A model generated the notes under the pieces. That model searched no databases and was not told the origin of the DNA. It was given only the letters and a program-made list of their open reading frames with translations. This document shows positions 16,760-25,853 of a stretch of 64,000 nt of DNA, piece after piece; position 1 is the stretch's first letter, and every line of letters begins with the position of its first letter. Made by a program: the position numbers and the translations under genes. The stretch is taken from assembly GCA_002436025.1 (NCBI GenBank), contig DIXM01000002.1, positions 1 through 64,000 of the forward strand, read 5' to 3'. Source of the stretch: a candidate division Hyd24-12 bacterium UBA6080. Lineage in GTDB: Bacteria; Fermentibacterota; Fermentibacteria; Fermentibacterales; JCC-6.

Positions 16760-18244
16760 ATGGCGTTCAGAACAAGGCTCGCGCCCTCGCCCACCGGCGA
16801 CCCCCACGTCGGAACGGCGTATCAGGCCCTTTTCGGAAAGCTCTGGGCCGTGAAGAACGGCGGAAGCTTCATCCTCCGCATAGAGGACACCGACCGTGAG
16901 CGCTCAAACCCAAGGCACGAGAAAGCGATAATCGACTGCCTGAAGTGGCTTGGCCTGACCTGGGACGAGGGGCCGGACATCGGCGGCCCGAAGGGGCCCT
17001 ACAGGCAGAGCGAAAGGCTCCCGATCTACAGAAAGCATGTGGACATGCTTCTTTCCCAGGGCCACGCCTATTCCTGTTTCTGCACCCGGGAAAGGCTCGA
17101 GACCGCCCGGCAGGAGCAGCTCGCCAGGGGGGATTCCAACAGGGGCTACGACGGCCTCTGCCGTAACATCCCGCATGAAGAGGCGCAGATGAGGATTGCT
17201 GCCGGCGAGCCCCATGTTGTGCGGATGAAAACCCCCACAGAAGGCGAGTGCGTCTTCACCGACCTGCTCAGGGGAGAGATAAGGAAGGAGTGGTCGACTG
17301 TCGACGATCAGGTCATCCTGAAGAGCGACGGCTTTCCGACCTACCATCTCGCAGTTGTAGTGGATGACCACCTCATGGAGATAACACACATCATCAGGGG
17401 TGAGGAGTGGATCAACTCCGTTCCAAAGCACGTTCTGCTCTACGGGATGTTTGGCTGGACCCCTCCCGTGTTCTGCCACCTGCCCCTGCTTCGCAACCCC
17501 GACAAGAGCAAGCTCAGCAAAAGGAAGAACCCAACTTCCATCCAGTATTACCGCAGGGCCGGCTTTCTGCCCGAGGCCCTTCTGAACTACCTGGGGATGA
17601 TGGGATGGAGCATGCCTGAAGGGGTGGAGAAGTTCACCTTCAACGAAATGGTGCCACACTTCGAACTCTCGGACATCCGCCTCGGCGGGCCGGTCTTCGA
17701 CCTCGACAAGCTCCGCTGGCTGAACGCCAGGTACATCCGTGAGGACTACACGCCCGAGACCCTTCTGCCAGTCCTTTCCGAATGGGCGCTCAACCCGCCC
17801 TACATCGAGAGCGTCCTTCGGGTTGTGGGGGACAGGATGGAGACCCTGGGCGACTGGGCGCGGCTCTCAGCGATGTTCTTCAGCGACTCGACCGACCCCT
17901 CACCAGAAACCCTGGAAGCGAACGGACTGGATGCCGAAGGGGTCAAGGAGCTTTTTCAGGTTTCGCTCTGGTACCTCGAAGAAGGGGTTGAACAGTGGAA
18001 CGAAGAGGGCATCCGTGCCGTTTTCGAAAAGCTCTCGCAGGAGTTCGGCATAAAGCCCAGGGACATGAACGCGCCCTTCTACGGAGCCCTGTGCGGGGCC
18101 AAGGTTGGCCCTCCCCTCTACGCGGGCATGGCGGTCCTGGGGCCCGACCTTTCCCGCAGAAGGATCCATTGCGCAATCGAAGCATTGGGAGGTATCTCGG
18201 GCAAGAGACAGAAGGCACTCGAGAAGAAGTACGGCCGGGGTTGA
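16760..18244 (+). CDS. gltX: Glutamyl-tRNA synthetase
   Basis: A 494-residue class I synthetase. The HIGH-like motif is PSPTGDPHVGTAY at residues 8-20 and the KMSKS-like motif is KLSKRKN near residue 251. IEDTDRERS and the family's GQAYxCFC-like segment (GHAYSCFCTRERLE) are present. Charges tRNA-Glu with glutamate in the cytoplasm; whether it also charges tRNA-Gln cannot be settled without the rest of the genome. A tRNA-Glu gene lies 35 bases downstream. Confidence 0.97.
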   Translation: MAFRTRLAPSPTGDPHVGTAYQALFGKLWAVKNGGSFILRIEDTDRERSNPRHEKAIIDCLKWLGLTWDEGPDIGGPKGPYRQSERLPIYRKHVDMLLSQGHAYSCFCTRERLETARQEQLARGDSNRGYDGLCRNIPHEEAQMRIAAGEPHVVRMKTPTEGECVFTDLLRGEIRKEWSTVDDQVILKSDGFPTYHLAVVVDDHLMEITHIIRGEEWINSVPKHVLLYGMFGWTPPVFCHLPLLRNPDKSKLSKRKNPTSIQYYRRAGFLPEALLNYLGMMGWSMPEGVEKFTFNEMVPHFELSDIRLGGPVFDLDKLRWLNARYIREDYTPETLLPVLSEWALNPPYIESVLRVVGDRMETLGDWARLSAMFFSDSTDPSPETLEANGLDAEGVKELFQVSLWYLEEGVEQWNEEGIRAVFEKLSQEFGIKPRDMNAPFYGALCGAKVGPPLYAGMAVLGPDLSRRRIHCAIEALGGISGKRQKALEKKYGRG

Positions 18245-18269
18245 CGGTTTCGGGTTCCGTGCGAATATT
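18241..18269 (+). promoter_or_regulatory. Probable promoter of tRNA-Glu overlapping gltX stop
   Basis: TTGACG overlaps the gltX stop codon; AATATT follows after 17 bases and ends 10 bases before the tRNA. The match is 5/6 and 4/6. Confidence 0.5.
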
Positions 18270-18279
18270 CCCGCTCCGC

Positions 18280-18355
18280 GCTCCCATCGTCTAGTGGTCT
18301 AGGACGCTGGCCTCTCACGCCGGAAACAGGGGTTCGAGCCCCCTTGGGAGCGCCA
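18280..18355 (+). tRNA. tRNA-Glu (CTC)
   Basis: A 76-base cloverleaf with acceptor stem GCTCCCA/TGGGAGC, anticodon CTC in the loop CTCTCAC, and encoded CCA. It sits directly behind the gene for its cognate synthetase. Confidence 0.95.
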
Positions 18356-18361
18356 ATCATT

Positions 18362-20176
18362 TCACTGCCTGTAAAGGCTCCAGCGCAGGGTCATCCCCGC
18401 GATGGCCACAACTGTCAGTATCACGAAAAGCGGCCATCCCACCCTTCTGTAATCACTGAAGCGATAGCCGCCGGCCCCCATCACAAGTGTGTTCACCGGG
18501 TGCCCCAGGGGGGTAAGGAACGCCATGGAAGAGCCCAGGGCAACCGCCATTCCCAGTGCGTGGGGGGGGGCTCCGGAACCTGCCGCCGCTGAGATGGCGA
18601 TGGGCGCCATTATGGCCGCCACAGCAGCTCCGCTCACCGCCTGAGTGAGCGCGGCGGAAGCCAGGAACAGGGCGGTGACGATCACAACGGGGCTGAACTG
18701 GCCGAACACCGAGACAAAGACGGCTGAAGCCATTGCTGCGGCGCCGGATTTGGTAAGGGCCAGAGCCAGGGGCAGCATTCCGGCCACGAGGAAGATACCC
18801 CTCCAGTCGACGGCGCGGTAGGCCTGTTCCATTGTCACGGCTCTGGCAAGGAGCATGAGAACTGCACCGGTGAGAAGGAGCTGGGCCATGGGAACGGGGG
18901 TGAAGACCACCGCTGCCAGGGTTGCTGCGAGGATGAGCAGGGCGATCCTGCCAAGTTTTTTTACCGGCAGGGTGTCACGCTCCATTGAAAGAAGGATCAG
19001 GTCGGGATCGAGGTCGATGAGCTTCAGCCTGTCGCGGGGGCCCTGCAGCAGAAGGGCGTCTCCGAACGCCAGTTTCAGGTCACCGACGCCTTCCCTAACG
19101 GGGTTGCCCTGGCGCCAGACCGCGAGAACGGACATGCCGAACTTCTGTCTGAACATCACTTCCCTGACCGTGCGGCCCGTAAGGCTCGAACGGGGGGAGA
19201 GCATAGCCTCGGCGAACACCGTCGAGATGGTCTGGAGATCGTTCTCGCAGAGGGCGGGGCAGGGGAGGATCTCGAGATAGGGTTCCCTGTCCCTTCTTCT
19301 GAACTCGTCGGCATCACCCTCAAGGACCAGGATGTCGCCCGTTTCAAAAACGGTGTCGGGCTGGAGCATGTTCAGCCGCCCGTCCCCCTTCTCCACCGCT
19401 ACAACGTTGAGGCCGTACGCCTCCCTGAAGGTGCTTCGGGCAAGGGTTTTGCCTATGAGATAGGATGACTCGGGTATACGGGCCCTGAAGAAGTAATCAC
19501 CCATCCTGTAGATGTCCAGCAGGTCGGTCTCTCCCCGGACGGCCCTCATGACCTCGTCACGGTCATCGCCCGACGGGAGGCGGCGCCTTCCCCAGATGGT
19601 CATGTAGAGAATCCCCGCAACGAGCATGGGGAAGCCCACCGGAAGGAACTCGAGCAGGCCGAAACCCGGATGGCCACTATCTTCGAGAACACTGCTCACA
19701 ACGATGTTCATGGTTGTGAGCAGTGTGGCCATGCCTCCCAGGATTGTGGCGAAGGCCAGGGGCATGAGGACCTTCGAGGGCGATATCCCGGCTTTCCTGG
19801 CGGCACCGCCCGCCGCGGGAAGGAGCACCGCTGCCGCGGCGATGTTGTTTAAAAAAAGTGAAAGCCCGGCGCCCGCAGCCATGACAAGCCCCACAAGCCT
19901 TCCCTCGCGGCGCCCGCCCCAGCGGAGGAGCAGCCTGGCCGCCTGGTCGGAGACCCCTGTGCGGGTAAGGCCCTCCGCAAGGATGAAGACCGAGATCAGC
20001 GTGATGACTGCCTGGCTGCTGAAACCCGAGAAGGATTCAGGCGCGGTGAGGACACCGATCCCCGCCAGCGCCGCCACTGTGGCCAGGGCCACCACATCCG
20101 GGCGCAGCCTCTCGGTAAGGAACAGTGTAACCGCTATGCCAAGGACCGCAAAGGTCCCTATCAGCTCGAAGTTCAT
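18362..20176 (-). CDS. SLC13/DASS-type permease with two TrkA-C (RCK_C) domains
   Basis: A 604-residue inner-membrane transporter. About five hydrophobic segments (residues 1-190) are followed by two cytoplasmic TrkA-C domains (roughly 205-290 and 300-380, for example ESSYLIGKTLARSTF and SPRSSLTGRTVREVMF) and then further helices to the C-terminus, with SMAFLTPLGHPVNTLVMG near residue 565. This is the layout of YfbS/SLC13-like Na+-coupled anion carriers (sulfate, dicarboxylates); the substrate is unknown. Its ATG overlaps the tetR stop, so both are expressed together, divergent from a TonB-dependent receptor. Confidence 0.88.
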   Translation of the reverse strand: MNFELIGTFAVLGIAVTLFLTERLRPDVVALATVAALAGIGVLTAPESFSGFSSQAVITLISVFILAEGLTRTGVSDQAARLLLRWGGRREGRLVGLVMAAGAGLSLFLNNIAAAAVLLPAAGGAARKAGISPSKVLMPLAFATILGGMATLLTTMNIVVSSVLEDSGHPGFGLLEFLPVGFPMLVAGILYMTIWGRRRLPSGDDRDEVMRAVRGETDLLDIYRMGDYFFRARIPESSYLIGKTLARSTFREAYGLNVVAVEKGDGRLNMLQPDTVFETGDILVLEGDADEFRRRDREPYLEILPCPALCENDLQTISTVFAEAMLSPRSSLTGRTVREVMFRQKFGMSVLAVWRQGNPVREGVGDLKLAFGDALLLQGPRDRLKLIDLDPDLILLSMERDTLPVKKLGRIALLILAATLAAVVFTPVPMAQLLLTGAVLMLLARAVTMEQAYRAVDWRGIFLVAGMLPLALALTKSGAAAMASAVFVSVFGQFSPVVIVTALFLASAALTQAVSGAAVAAIMAPIAISAAAGSGAPPHALGMAVALGSSMAFLTPLGHPVNTLVMGAGGYRFSDYRRVGWPLFVILTVVAIAGMTLRWSLYRQ

Positions 20177-20841
20177 GAAACGCCCCGAACTCCGGAGCCG
20201 GAAAAGGCCTCGGACATGACGGCCTCCATGATCATTTTTTCAACTTCGGAGAAGACGGGCTCAAGGCCTGTGAAACACCTGATGAGATTTGCCACGTGAA
20301 GCTCCCGCGCTTCGTTCTCGGGGATGTTCCCGCCCGTTGCGGCTTTGAGCAGGTCAGGGATCAGAGCGAGAGTGACCGTTGAAGTTATCATCTGGGCCAG
20401 GGAAAGGCGCAGATTTCCCTTTGCCGTTTCCACCTGTTCACCGAGTGTTTCCGCGGCCATATCCAGGAACGATGAAAACTCGCTTGAGAAGGCGGCCCTG
20501 GACTGATCCTTAACATCCGGGTCGAACAGTTGCGTGCGGACCATGCCCGGGTATCGGGATATCCCCTCCATGAGAAGGTGAAGAAGACAGTTAAGCCTGG
20601 CGGCCGGACCGAGCCCTTCCGTGGTCATCACCATGGCCCAGTCATCGACCGCGTGCCCCATCGACGCGTTCAGCACCGCTCTTACCAGGTTCTCCCTGGA
20701 ACCGAAGTGGTAGTTCACGGCGGCTGTGTTCACGCCGGCGTCACTGGCGATCCGGCGCATGGTGATCGCCCTGATCCCCTCCTTCTCAACGATGGATATC
20801 GCTGCGATGAGGATGCGTTCCTTTGTTGTGTGATCGCTCAA
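20173..20841 (-). CDS. TetR-family transcriptional regulator
   Basis: A 222-residue repressor. The N-terminal helix-turn-helix spans residues 8-55 (RILIAAISIVEKEGIRAIT, MRRIASDAGVNTAAVNYHF). The C-terminal ligand domain has the CerR/YbiH-like pattern. First gene of an operon with the SLC13-type permease (ATGA overlap). A near-perfect 22-bp palindrome 78 bases upstream, covering the promoter of the divergent TonB receptor, is its likely operator. Confidence 0.92.
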   Translation of the reverse strand: MSDHTTKERILIAAISIVEKEGIRAITMRRIASDAGVNTAAVNYHFGSRENLVRAVLNASMGHAVDDWAMVMTTEGLGPAARLNCLLHLLMEGISRYPGMVRTQLFDPDVKDQSRAAFSSEFSSFLDMAAETLGEQVETAKGNLRLSLAQMITSTVTLALIPDLLKAATGGNIPENEARELHVANLIRCFTGLEPVFSEVEKMIMEAVMSEAFSGSGVRGVS

Positions 20842-20905
20842 GCTGCCTCCCGGCTATCCCTGTAGCGTACGAATTCCCGGCCCTGTCCGCAAGTCTCGAG
20901 GGGGG

Positions 20906-20934
20906 TTGCGCTCCTGCAGTTTCAAACATATGAT
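20906..20934 (+). promoter_or_regulatory. Promoter of the TonB-dependent receptor
   Basis: TTGCGC and TATGAT with a 17-base spacer, 39 bases before the ATG at 20974. The -10 lies inside the palindrome described separately. Confidence 0.55.
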
Positions 20935-20940
20935 TGAAAC
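20919..20940. promoter_or_regulatory. Palindromic operator, likely TetR site
   Basis: Arms GTTTCAA and TTGAAAC are perfect inverted repeats around the centre ACATATGA; over 22 bases only one base pair breaks symmetry. It covers the -10 of the TonB receptor promoter, in the gap between tetR and the receptor gene. Confidence 0.7.
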
Positions 20941-20973
20941 AGTTGTTTGACCAGTGACAGAAAGGAACCATCG

Positions 20974-23244
20974 ATGAAAGTACTCACGATTGCGCTGTTT
21001 GCAGGAGTTGTGTTCGGAAACGAATCGAACGGCAGGGTTGCAGGCTCTGTTGTTTCTTCCGGAACCATGGAACCCGTTGTCGGAGCGTTTGTGATCCTCG
21101 ACGGAACCGACCTCGGGGCGATAACCGATGCAGACGGCGTGTACTCCATACCGTCCGTGCCTGTTGGAAGCTACGGACTGAGGGTCTCGGCGGTGGGGCA
21201 TCATCCCGGCATGAAGGCCGATGTCATTGTCAGGTCGGCGCGCCTCACCACCGTTGAAGTGGTCCTGGAAAGGGCTCCCGTTTTCGGCGGCACCATCACC
21301 GTCAGGCCCTCGTATTTCTCGGGTGAGGATGACCGCGCGGGAAGCTCACAGGACTTCTCGGGGGAAGAGGTGCGCCGGGCGCCGGGGTCCGCCGGTGATG
21401 TCGTGAGGATAATCGCAGGCCTTCCATCCGTGTCGAAGGTCGACAACCAGTACAACGGCCTTGCGGTCCGGGGGGGCAATCCTTTCGAAAACGCCATCTA
21501 CATCGAGAACATGGAGATGGGGAACATCAACCACTTTCCCAGGCAGGGAACCTCCGGAGGAGGGCTTTCCATGGTGAACGTGGATGTGCTTTCCGATGTC
21601 CGCTTCTCCGCCGGTGGCTTCGGGACGCCCTTCGGCGACAGGCTGTCTTCGGTGATGGAGCTTGACCTCAGGTCGGGCAACCGGCAGGAGTTCGACGGTC
21701 AGCTGGATTTCGGGATGTCGGGCGCCGGGACGGTTCTTGAGGGCCCCCTTCCCGGAGGGAACGGTTCATGGCTTGTCACAGCGAGGCACTCATGGGTAAG
21801 CCTTATTGCGGATATAGCGGAGATTGATGCCGTGCCCGTCTACTCGGATTTCATGGCGAAGACCGAACTCGACCTCTCCCCGGAACACAGGCTGACATTC
21901 CTGGGGATGGGAGCCGTGGACTACGTCGACTACACCTGGGAGCAGGCATGGGAAGACGGCAACCCCAACTACGGCATAACAAGGGGTAACAACATCCTTT
22001 CCGGGGTGAACTGGCGGTGGCTCTGGGAGGGCGACGGTTTCAGCGAGACTTCCCTTTCGTTCTCCACCCAGAACTACGGTGGCGATTACAGCAAAACGTC
22101 GAACCGTGAGCTTGAAGCGGTTCAAGACTCCCGGGAGAGGGCGCTGCGACTGAGGAACACGAACACATGGCAGGTGTCCCCAGCGCTGGAAGTTGCCTTC
22201 GGAACGGACATGGCGTACCGTTTCGATGATTTCGACAACTTCTACGGGGCTGATACCACCTGGAGCGGAGAACCCCTCCCACCCCTTTCAGTTCAGAAAA
22301 GCGTCGAGTACGGAAGGGCAGGGGTTTTTGCCGAGGCATCACTGGCCTTCTCACCAGCGCTCACGACCACGGTCGGAGTTCGTGGTGATTACAGCGGCAT
22401 GAGGGATGCGGTGAGTCTTTCTCCCCGGGGCTCCATCAGTTTGCTCGTGGGCGAGGGCAGCACCATAACGGCCTCGGCCGGCGTTTACCGTCAGGCTCTG
22501 CCGGACGAACTGATCGCCCGGGACGCTGCCTTCGAAGAACTCGACGAGCCGTCTGCGGTGCATGCCGTGCTTGGATGGCGGAAGCTTCTTGGTGAAGACA
22601 CACGCCTTGTTCTGGAAGCGTACGCGAAAGAGTACCGGGACTTCCCCTACGATCCCGGACAGCCCGGGTTCTTCATTCTCGACGGGCTCGGAAGCGAGCA
22701 GGACCTTTACACCTTCAGCACACTTGAGTCGGGCGCCCGGGCGAGATCCAGGGGGGTGGAAGTCACCCTGCACAAGCGCTTGGCCATGGGCCTTTACGGG
22801 ATCGTTTCAGGCTCCTGGTCATCCTCGTCCTACCGGAGCCCGGGAGAGCAGTGGAGGGACAGGATCTACGACAACAGGCTGATGGTTGGCATCGAGGGGG
22901 GTTACAAGTTCGACGAACGGTGGGAGGCCTCTCTCAGGTGGGACTACGCCGGAGGAAGACCCTGCACTCCCCTGGACCTCGAGGCGAGCGCTCAGTACAA
23001 CCGGACCATTCTCGACGATACACGCATTAACGCAGAGCGCCTTCCAGCGTACCATGCCCTGAACGTCAGGGTGGACAGGCGCTTCAATTTCACGGGAACG
23101 GCCCTCGTGACCTACGCATCGGTATGGAACGTTTACAACCGCAGGAACATCGCCGCAGTCTACTGGAACAGCGTAACACGTGGAGAGGACAGAATCCTCC
23201 AGTGGGGGATCATGCCCGTGATCGGGCTTGAGTACGAGTTCTGA
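20974..23244 (+). CDS. TonB-dependent outer-membrane receptor with carboxypeptidase-regulatory-like domain
   Basis: A 756-residue outer-membrane protein from the ATG at 20974 (AAAGGA upstream). Signal peptide MKVLTIALFAGVVFGN, then a carboxypeptidase-regulatory-like Ig domain at about 20-105 (GRVAGSVVSSGTMEPVVGA, GVYSIPSVPVGSYGLRVS). A plug domain follows (GSAGDVVRIIAGLPSV, NGLAVRGGNPFENAIYIE), then a long beta barrel ending in an aromatic strand (IGLEYEF). No clear TonB box was found. The ligand is unknown; it could feed the divergent SLC13-type permease under control of the TetR regulator. Confidence 0.93.
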   Translation: MKVLTIALFAGVVFGNESNGRVAGSVVSSGTMEPVVGAFVILDGTDLGAITDADGVYSIPSVPVGSYGLRVSAVGHHPGMKADVIVRSARLTTVEVVLERAPVFGGTITVRPSYFSGEDDRAGSSQDFSGEEVRRAPGSAGDVVRIIAGLPSVSKVDNQYNGLAVRGGNPFENAIYIENMEMGNINHFPRQGTSGGGLSMVNVDVLSDVRFSAGGFGTPFGDRLSSVMELDLRSGNRQEFDGQLDFGMSGAGTVLEGPLPGGNGSWLVTARHSWVSLIADIAEIDAVPVYSDFMAKTELDLSPEHRLTFLGMGAVDYVDYTWEQAWEDGNPNYGITRGNNILSGVNWRWLWEGDGFSETSLSFSTQNYGGDYSKTSNRELEAVQDSRERALRLRNTNTWQVSPALEVAFGTDMAYRFDDFDNFYGADTTWSGEPLPPLSVQKSVEYGRAGVFAEASLAFSPALTTTVGVRGDYSGMRDAVSLSPRGSISLLVGEGSTITASAGVYRQALPDELIARDAAFEELDEPSAVHAVLGWRKLLGEDTRLVLEAYAKEYRDFPYDPGQPGFFILDGLGSEQDLYTFSTLESGARARSRGVEVTLHKRLAMGLYGIVSGSWSSSSYRSPGEQWRDRIYDNRLMVGIEGGYKFDERWEASLRWDYAGGRPCTPLDLEASAQYNRTILDDTRINAERLPAYHALNVRVDRRFNFTGTALVTYASVWNVYNRRNIAAVYWNSVTRGEDRILQWGIMPVIGLEYEF

Positions 23245-23253
23245 CCCTGACTG

Positions 23254-23859
23254 TTACCAGGAAGAGCTCTTGATGCCCGCCCAGGTTGTTCCCTGAAGGG
23301 ATAGGTAGTTCTCGGGAGTCCAGATCGTGGCATCATCGGGAGCGGTGACGGTCAGGTCATCTATGAATACCGTGTCACCGGGTTCCGAGTAGGTCCTGAT
23401 CTCTACGACCAGTCCGGTGTGGCCGCCGGTAACGGTCCAGGTGTACTCGGCAAGGTCCCAGCCAGCACCCGCGCCGTAGCTGTCGTTGCCGCCAGCACTG
23501 CCGTTGTGTGCGAAGAGGTCATCAGGGTTGTCGTTCCAGTGGCCCCAGATCCTGCACGAGGGTGGTGTGGTTCCCGGAGTGATGTCGTAGCGCCAGAAGC
23601 TGGCCGTGACCTCGTCGCCATCGGAAAGCCCCACGATCCAGGCAACGTAGGCCTGGGGGGTACCGGTCGGGGAGTTGTCTTCAAGGCTCAGGGCCTGTGA
23701 CCCTCCGTGAACCGGGTCGGAGACCAGGCTGACTATGATGGGGGGAGTGCCGGTTCCATAGAGACCGAGGACGGTTTCGGTTCCCTCCCAGTCACAGGTT
23801 GCCGTGGCAGCGTACGCTGCTGCGACCAGAATGAACAGAGTGCAAGGCAAAGGTCTCAT
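23254..23859 (-). CDS. Secreted jelly-roll-like protein with C-terminal WAGIK motif
   Basis: A 201-residue protein from the ATG at 23859, which has GGAGGG upstream; the frame's longer opening is not supported. Signal peptide MRPLPCTLFILVAAAYAATA. The body resembles carbohydrate-binding or choice-of-anchor jelly rolls (CDWEGTETVLGLYG, HGGSQALSLEDNS, VEIRTYSEPGDTVFIDDLTV). It ends LQGTTWAGIKSSSW, sharing W-small-small-I-K with the protein ending at 5302. It begins 24 bases after the stop of the propeller lipoprotein. Function unknown. Confidence 0.8.
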   Translation of the reverse strand: MRPLPCTLFILVAAAYAATATCDWEGTETVLGLYGTGTPPIIVSLVSDPVHGGSQALSLEDNSPTGTPQAYVAWIVGLSDGDEVTASFWRYDITPGTTPPSCRIWGHWNDNPDDLFAHNGSAGGNDSYGAGAGWDLAEYTWTVTGGHTGLVVEIRTYSEPGDTVFIDDLTVTAPDDATIWTPENYLSLQGTTWAGIKSSSW

Positions 23860-23882
23860 TTTTCCCTCCGAGTGTGCGTTCC

Positions 23883-24989
23883 CTACCATGGAATTGCAAT
23901 TATATAAACCTTCTGGTAATCCGTGGGATTCTCCCGCCAGAGCAGCATGCGGTCCCCACGGATCCTGAAACTGTGGTCGCCCGCCGGGAATCCAGGAAGG
24001 GCGACGTCGAAGATCCGTTCGCCTGAGCTGTTCCACACGTTGAAAAGAACCTCCCCGGTGTCTCCCCTGAGAACCCACAGGTTCCCTGAATCGTCAACGT
24101 ACATGCCCTCGACGGGAAGCTTGAAAGGCCACGGTTCGCAGTTCACGTCGTACATGGGGTTGCCCCCCTCGGCAGCGGTGAGGTACGATGCCACGAAGGC
24201 CTTCTCGAGCTCTATCTCCTCGGGGGTCTTGGCGACCGGTTCGACTTCCATGCCTATCACCCTCGGGTCGCCGCCTTCGAAGGGAAAAGCCAGAATCCTG
24301 TATTCACCCTCGTGAAAGGGCGCAGCGTAAAGCGTTCCGCTTGCGGGGTCAACCGCCCATGAGCTGTAGAAGAAGCTGTGCAGGATGTAGTCGGCCATGC
24401 CGGCCGGGTCCAAAGGAATCCTGTCCGAGATGTACTTGAGGGAGGGCTCATGGCTCATGGGGAAGAACCCAAGATAGGTTTCCATGAATGTCTGGTCACC
24501 CTCGGTCTCAATGGAAGTTCTCTGGGCGATGTAAGCCGTGTCGCCCACCATTCGGGGATCGAAGGGGATGTTGTGGGTTGCCTCGAATACGATGCCCAGG
24601 TACTCGCCATCGGGGCTGAACCGCAGAAGACCGCCCTGGAACGGATCGATCACGCCAAGGTCGCCGTTCGACCAGAGCAGGAGGCCGTAGGGCTGGACTA
24701 TCTCGCCCGGGCCGGTGCCCCTTCGGCCTATTGTCGCGGTGTGTTCTCCCATGTCCGTGAAGAGCCTGATGTTGCACGTGGCCCTGTCCAGCACGGCAAA
24801 ACCACCGTCCGGCATGAACTCGATGCCCATGATCCCGCCGAAGATGTAGGCCGAATCACCCAGCTCCACTCCCACCGAGTCAAGGATGGACAGGTTGCAG
24901 AGCGGGATTTCTGTTTCCGCGGGCAACTGCTGCCGTCCGCAACCAAAGGCCAAAACGGCGAGCGACACGAGAATACGCACTGTCTTCAT
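23883..24989 (-). CDS. 6-bladed beta-propeller lipoprotein
   Basis: A 368-residue protein with a lipobox (VLAFGC, cysteine at residue 17), so it is probably lipid-anchored. Blades show the 6-bladed (NHL/6-bladed PF17170-like) pattern: GGFAVLDRATCNIRLF, IGRRGTGPGEIVQPYG, GDLGVIDPFQGGLLRF, GMYVDDSGNLWVLRG. A paralogue with the same opening motif (DS-[IV]-G-[IV]-ELGDS) lies at 43765-44904. No catalytic residues are evident; a binding or envelope role is inferred. GGGGG precedes the start. Confidence 0.85.
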   Translation of the reverse strand: MKTVRILVSLAVLAFGCGRQQLPAETEIPLCNLSILDSVGVELGDSAYIFGGIMGIEFMPDGGFAVLDRATCNIRLFTDMGEHTATIGRRGTGPGEIVQPYGLLLWSNGDLGVIDPFQGGLLRFSPDGEYLGIVFEATHNIPFDPRMVGDTAYIAQRTSIETEGDQTFMETYLGFFPMSHEPSLKYISDRIPLDPAGMADYILHSFFYSSWAVDPASGTLYAAPFHEGEYRILAFPFEGGDPRVIGMEVEPVAKTPEEIELEKAFVASYLTAAEGGNPMYDVNCEPWPFKLPVEGMYVDDSGNLWVLRGDTGEVLFNVWNSSGERIFDVALPGFPAGDHSFRIRGDRMLLWRENPTDYQKVYIIAIPW

Positions 24990-25120
24990 TTCTGCCCCCC
25001 ATTCGTTGTGCCGGAACTGAATATAAGAAAAGCATCCGTCTCCTGACCCGAAGGCCTATATTCATACTTCTGACACGTTTTTGAACTCCCGGGTTACCGG
25101 GTCGGAAGGGGGGCTTCAAG

Positions 25121-25852
25121 ATGAGACTGTTTTCAGCTGTTGTGCCTGTCGTTGTCGCAGTGCTCTGTGCCGGGAACCTCTCCGTTGAGCTCGAGGGTGG
25201 CCTCGTCTGGCAGTCAAGGAATGACTTCCGCATTCCCAACGACGACACCGAAGCCACAGAGATAGATCTCGTTGCGCTGGCCGGGTCAGGCCCCCTTGCT
25301 GCGGGACGGATGTACGTGAACTGGGATATGAACCCCAAACACAGGCTGCAGCTCACCCTCGCCCCTCTCGAGATAAGCGAGACGGTTGAACTTGAGGAAG
25401 CTGCCGTTTTTCAGGGTGTGACATTTCCGGCGGGAACCACCGACGCAGTCTTCCGCTTCAACTCGTGGCGGGTGGGCTACAGCTACCTGTTTCACGAGAG
25501 CGAGAGCTGGCAGTGGAGGGTGGGTTTCACCGCCAAGATCCGCGACGCCCTGATAAGCCTTTCGCAGGAAGACCTTCACGCTGAGAAGACCGATCTGGGC
25601 TTCGTGCCACTGCTCTACCTCAGGGGGGATTACACGTTCTGCCCGGGAACGAAGCTCTCCCTTGATTTCAACGGGTTGGCGGGCGGTCCTGGCCGGGCCT
25701 TCGACGTATCCCTGAAGCTATCCCGCGACCTGAGCGAACGGCTCAGCCTGAACGCCGGTTACAGGACCATTGAAGGCGGGGCCAATGTAGAAGCGGTTTA
25801 CACCTTTGCGTGGCTGCACTACGCCGTGCTGGGAATGGAATACCGGTTCTAG
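25121..25852 (+). CDS. Small outer-membrane beta-barrel protein
   Basis: A 243-residue protein with a signal peptide (MRLFSAVVPVVVAVLCAG). Alternating strands (RMYVNWDMNPKHRLQLTLAP, WRVGYSYLFHESESWQW, YLRGDYTFCPGTKLSLDF) and the terminal GMEYRF fit an 8-10-stranded outer-membrane barrel. It is divergent from the propeller lipoprotein and convergent with the SagB-like gene. Ligand or pore function unknown. Confidence 0.8.
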   Translation: MRLFSAVVPVVVAVLCAGNLSVELEGGLVWQSRNDFRIPNDDTEATEIDLVALAGSGPLAAGRMYVNWDMNPKHRLQLTLAPLEISETVELEEAAVFQGVTFPAGTTDAVFRFNSWRVGYSYLFHESESWQWRVGFTAKIRDALISLSQEDLHAEKTDLGFVPLLYLRGDYTFCPGTKLSLDFNGLAGGPGRAFDVSLKLSRDLSERLSLNAGYRTIEGGANVEAVYTFAWLHYAVLGMEYRF

Positions 25853-25853
25853 T

